A stretch of DNA of 16,827 nt from JBBSDV01 sp038240335. Lineage in GTDB: Bacteria > Chloroflexota > Dehalococcoidia > DSTF01 > JACRBR01. The DNA lies in contig JBBSDV010000053.1 in NCBI GenBank assembly GCA_038240335.1, positions 1 to 16,827 on the forward strand, read 5' to 3'. Below, in pieces: positions 14,153 through 16,827 of this stretch; position 1 is the stretch's first letter, and every line of letters starts with the position of its first letter. The position numbers and the translations under genes are program-made. A model generated the notes under the pieces. It was not told the DNA's origin, ran no database searches, and saw only the letters and a list, made by a program, of their open reading frames with translations.

Positions 14153-15547
14153 ATGAACGCACGCACGATCGCTGCTGTTTGGGCCGGCAAGGCCGCCGCC
14201 GCGAGCAGCCGTGCGTTCGGGCGTGGCGGTGGTACCGCCATCGCAGGTCTGGCCGCGCTACGGGTCGATCCGGGGTTCGTCGAGCGCCTCGCCGGGCAAG
14301 CTGGTCGCGGTGCTGTGGCGATTACTGGAACGAACGGCAAGACGACCACTTCATTGATGCTGAACCGGATCGCGACAGCGGCGATGCTGCGGCCGCTGCA
14401 CAATCGCAGTGGCTCCAACCTTATTCGCGGGGTGGCCGCCATGCTCGTGGAGGAGGCCACGCTTGCCGGAGGCATTCCCGATGGGGAATGCCGGCTGGCG
14501 ATCCTCGAGATCGATGAGGCGACGCTCCCGGAAATCGTGCGGGTCGTCGCACCGCACGTCATCGTCTTCACGAATCTGTTTCGCGATCAATTAGATAGGT
14601 ACGGGGAGGTCGACACCGTGGCGAAGGCATGGGAGCGCGCCCTCGCCGCCGCATCGCCGTCAACAATCCTGGTGCTTAACGCCGACGATCCCGCTGTCGC
14701 GCATCTGGGCGGCAGCGCTCCCGGGCGCGTCGTGTACTACGGCGTAGACGACGCGAGTGCCGGCGGGCCGAGCGAGCAGCATGCGTCCGACTTCCGCACG
14801 TGCCTTCAGTGCGGGGACGAGCTGGCGTACGACGTCACGTTCTACGGCCACATTGGGCACTGGCGCTGCACCCATTGCGCAAACAAGCGTCCGACGCCGC
14901 AGATGAGCATGACGAGAGTCGCGCTGAACGGCGAAGCGACGTCGATGACTATTGCCCTCGCCGATGGCGACCTAACAATCGAGCTGCCGCTTTCAGGGCT
15001 GTACAACGCGTACAACGCGCTCGCCGCCGCTGCCGGCGCGATTGCGCTCGGAATACCCGCATCGTCGATCGTGACCGCGCTTGAGGGCTTCGCCGCGGCG
15101 TTTGGCCGGCAGGAACGCTTTCAGGTCGACGGCCGCGACGTACAAGTGCTGCTCGGCAAGAATCCCACCGGGCTCAACCAGGTGCTGCGGACGATCGCCG
15201 CGCGGCATGGGCCGAAGACACTGCTGTTCTTCCTCAATGACGGCATCGCAGACGGCCGCGATATCTCGTGGATCTGGGACGCTGACTACGAGTGTGTCCA
15301 ATCAGAAACGAAGACAGTGATCGCCGCTGGCACGCGCGCCGAGGATCTCGCGTTGCGGCTGAAGTACGCCGGCTTCGGCGACGATGTGCCCGTGGAGCGC
15401 GAGACTGGCGCAGCCGTCGCGCGTGCCCTCGCCGCGACGCCCGCCGGCGGCACGCTGTATGTTGTGCCCACCTACACGGCCATGCTCGAGGTGCGTGAGC
15501 TGCTGGCGCGCGGCGGCGGCAAGCATCGCTTCTGGGAGGAAGAATGA
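14153..15547 (+). CDS. murT: Lipid II isoglutaminyl synthase subunit MurT
   Basis: The 464-residue protein is a Mur-ligase-like ATPase that, with GatD, amidates the D-glutamate of lipid II to D-isoglutamine at the cytoplasmic membrane face. It has the P-loop GTNGKTTT (59-66) and the Mur-ligase middle domain with LEIDEATLPEI and TNLFRDQLDRYGEVD. A four-cysteine zinc ribbon inserted in the middle domain (CLQC at 217-220, CTHC at 239-242) is a hallmark of MurT. The C-terminal DUF1727 domain contains LNDGIADGRDISWIWDAD, whose Asp cluster (363, 367, 370, 376) holds the residue proposed to complete the GatD catalytic triad. No good RBS precedes the ATG at 14153; the family N-terminus starts there. 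The stop overlaps the gatD start (ATGA), as expected for obligate partners. Confidence 0.96.
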   Translation: MNARTIAAVWAGKAAAASSRAFGRGGGTAIAGLAALRVDPGFVERLAGQAGRGAVAITGTNGKTTTSLMLNRIATAAMLRPLHNRSGSNLIRGVAAMLVEEATLAGGIPDGECRLAILEIDEATLPEIVRVVAPHVIVFTNLFRDQLDRYGEVDTVAKAWERALAAASPSTILVLNADDPAVAHLGGSAPGRVVYYGVDDASAGGPSEQHASDFRTCLQCGDELAYDVTFYGHIGHWRCTHCANKRPTPQMSMTRVALNGEATSMTIALADGDLTIELPLSGLYNAYNALAAAAGAIALGIPASSIVTALEGFAAAFGRQERFQVDGRDVQVLLGKNPTGLNQVLRTIAARHGPKTLLFFLNDGIADGRDISWIWDADYECVQSETKTVIAAGTRAEDLALRLKYAGFGDDVPVERETGAAVARALAATPAGGTLYVVPTYTAMLEVRELLARGGGKHRFWEEE

Positions 15548-16296
15548 GCACGCCCGTCCTTCGCGTCGCGCATCTGTATCCGCGGTTGATGAACATCTAC
15601 GGCGACCGCGGCAACATCATGTGCTTGCGGCATCGCTGCGAGGCGCGCGGTATTGGGTTCGAGCTCACGGAGCTTGGGCTCAACGATCGCCTCGACGCGA
15701 AGGCACATGATCTGATCTTCGCCGGTGGGGCGCAGGATCGCGAGCAGCGCGTTGTCGCCGACGACCTGATCGCGACAAAGGCCGGAGCAGTGCGCGAGGC
15801 GGTCGAGGCCGATGTGCTGCTGCTCGCCGTGTGCGGCGCGTACCAGCTCTTCGGCCGTTTCTACCGCGAGGCCTCGGGCACTGAGTTGCAAGGCGTCGGG
15901 ATCTTCGACCTGTACACCGAACATCCCGGCGATGACGTGCGTCGCTGCGTCGGGAACATCGTCATCGATTGGCAACCGGACGAAGCCCTTCGCGCGCAAA
16001 CGCTCGTCGGCTTCGAGAATCACGGCGGCCGAACTCGGCTGGGCGGCGGCGTGCGCCCGCTCGGCCGGGTGCGCACCGGCTGCGGCAACAATGCCGAGGA
16101 CGCCACCGAGGGCGCCGTGTACAGAAACGCGATCGGCACGTATATCCATGGCTCGCTGCTGCCGAAAAACCCCGCGCTCGCCGATCACATCATCCGCACG
16201 GCCCTGAGTCGGCGATATCCCGGCATCGCGCTTCCACCGATCGACGATCGTGCCGAGCAGCGGGCGCATACCGCCGCGCTCCGATTGCGGGCGTGA
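15544..16296 (+). CDS. gatD: Lipid II isoglutaminyl synthase glutamine amidotransferase subunit GatD
   Basis: The 250-residue class I (CobB/CobQ-like) glutamine amidotransferase releases ammonia from glutamine for MurT. The N-terminus RVAHLYPRLMNIYGDRGNI is characteristic of GatD. The nucleophile Cys97 lies in AVCGAYQLFG, and the catalytic His202 in GTYIHGSLLPKNP. The usual Glu of the class I triad is missing, with MurT expected to supply an Asp. FENHGGRTRLG (157-167) is also typical. Start ATG is fixed by the 4-base overlap with murT, and the RBS GGAGGAAG sits at the end of the murT frame. Together with murT it implies amidated peptidoglycan, which favours cross-linking and lowers sensitivity to lysozyme-like attack in Gram-positive bacteria. 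Confidence 0.96.
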   Translation: MSTPVLRVAHLYPRLMNIYGDRGNIMCLRHRCEARGIGFELTELGLNDRLDAKAHDLIFAGGAQDREQRVVADDLIATKAGAVREAVEADVLLLAVCGAYQLFGRFYREASGTELQGVGIFDLYTEHPGDDVRRCVGNIVIDWQPDEALRAQTLVGFENHGGRTRLGGGVRPLGRVRTGCGNNAEDATEGAVYRNAIGTYIHGSLLPKNPALADHIIRTALSRRYPGIALPPIDDRAEQRAHTAALRLRA

Positions 16297-16305
16297 AGAC
16301 AATCT

Positions 16306-16338
16306 AGCGCCGGACATTCGACCGGTTCGCCGGGCGCT
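16306..16338. terminator. GC-rich hairpin downstream of gatD
   Basis: AGCGCCGG (16306-16313) pairs with CCGGGCGCT (16330-16338), with one bulged base and a 16-nt loop, starting 10 bases after the gatD stop. No T-run follows, so intrinsic termination is doubtful, but the position fits the end of the murT-gatD operon. Confidence 0.35.
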
Positions 16339-16434
16339 GATGCCGCAGAAGTTGAGCCCCGATCCGTACAGAACCGCCCATGCCCGACCGCCGTTCTGTG
16401 CTCCTAGCCCGAGGATTGAGAAAAAGTTATTCGG

Positions 16435-16482
16435 AATGGCATCTCGGATGTTGACAGGATGCCAGCACTATGCCATTATAAC
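16435..16482 (+). promoter_or_regulatory. Sigma70-type promoter embedded in operator-like inverted repeats
   Basis: A perfect -35 TTGACA (16451-16456) is followed after 17 bases by an extended -10, TGC-CATTAT (16471-16479). An alternative -10, TATAAC, lies at 16477-16482. The same short word appears three times around it: AATGGCATC (16435-16443), GATGCCA (16458-16464) and ATGCCATT (16470-16477). The first and second form a 7-bp inverted repeat flanking the -35; the first and third form an 8-bp inverted repeat reaching the -10. This looks like a repressor-controlled promoter for the gene starting at 16544. The regulator is unknown. Confidence 0.6.
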
Positions 16483-16543
16483 GCCAGCGAACAGAGGGCT
16501 GACGCCAGCACCGCCCCACGTAAGACGGACGACAGGAACATTT

Positions 16544-16827
16544 ATGGCCACGGAATTACGCACGGAACCGATCTTTGACGCGCTCAAGCAGCCGTTGGCG
16601 CTCATCGAAGGGGACGAGCGGCGTCGCGGAATCGAGACGTACATCGACGCCGCTCGCACGCCGCTCGAGCGCTCTGTGCATGACCTGCTATCAGAGCTCG
16701 CACAGGCGATCGACGAGAAGGTGTCGCAACACTACCGCGTGCGGCTGGCGTACCGCCCCGGCGGGCTTCAAGTAGAGGTCGACGAGAAGGCGGCGGGGCC
16801 AGGCGAAGAGCGGTTCTCGACGCTGGA
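16544..16827 (+). CDS. Hypothetical protein, 5' part only (cut by window end)
   Basis: An open frame runs from ATG at 16544 to the end of the window, 94 codons without a stop. The product reads like a real soluble protein: MATELRTEPIFDALKQPLAL, then a charged helical stretch with DERRRGIETYIDAARTPLERS and LLSELAQAIDEKVSQHYRV, then an apparent beta-rich segment (RLAYRPGGLQVEVDEKA). I do not recognise the family. AGGA at 16534-16537 is a plausible weak RBS. It is preceded by a well-formed promoter with repeat elements, so it is probably regulated and starts a new transcription unit. No signal peptide is seen. Confidence 0.7.
   Translation, partial: MATELRTEPIFDALKQPLALIEGDERRRGIETYIDAARTPLERSVHDLLSELAQAIDEKVSQHYRVRLAYRPGGLQVEVDEKAAGPGEERFSTL

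Overview
This is a GC-rich bacterial window (16.8 kb) with dense genes on both strands and many ATGA overlaps. The best guess for the host is a Chloroflexota bacterium. It combines the MurT-GatD lipid II amidation pair, a DUF1786 protein (a family I know from archaea and Chloroflexota) and an archaellum-type ATPase pair, and archaellum genes have been reported in some Chloroflexota. The phylum call is inference, because no rRNA or other decisive marker is present.

Layout from left to right. A tRNA-Arg(UCU) on the minus strand is cut by the window edge. It is followed by an SQR/FCSD-like flavoprotein, a doubtful small ORF and an unrecognised lipoprotein (+). A non-coding stretch at 2675-3109 carries three copies of a direct repeat. 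Two minus-strand genes follow, ArlH (FlaH) then ArlI (FlaI), the cytoplasmic ATP-binding protein and motor/assembly ATPase of the archaeal flagellum. No membrane platform (ArlJ), filament or stator gene is beside them. A minus-strand tRNA-Ser(UGA) and an intergenic region with REP-like elements come next, then a DUF1786 ASKHA-fold protein (+).

Convergent with DUF1786, across a perfect hairpin terminator, is a class III CoA-transferase (-). A rhomboid-like membrane protein (+) is transcribed divergently from it. Then come a TetR-type regulator and two paralogous 14-TM drug exporters of the DHA2 family (+). Regulator and first exporter overlap by ATGA, and the second exporter looks like a tandem duplicate. 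Next is the murT-gatD operon (+), again with an ATGA overlap, whose products amidate the D-glutamate of lipid II and so imply a peptidoglycan wall. The window ends in the first 94 codons of an unrecognised protein, preceded by a promoter embedded in operator-like inverted repeats.

The most notable content is the detached arlH-arlI pair in a bacterial setting, with the unexplained repeats directly beyond arlI. The rest reads as ordinary core and accessory metabolism, efflux and wall synthesis. All homology statements come from motif recognition by eye; no database search was made.
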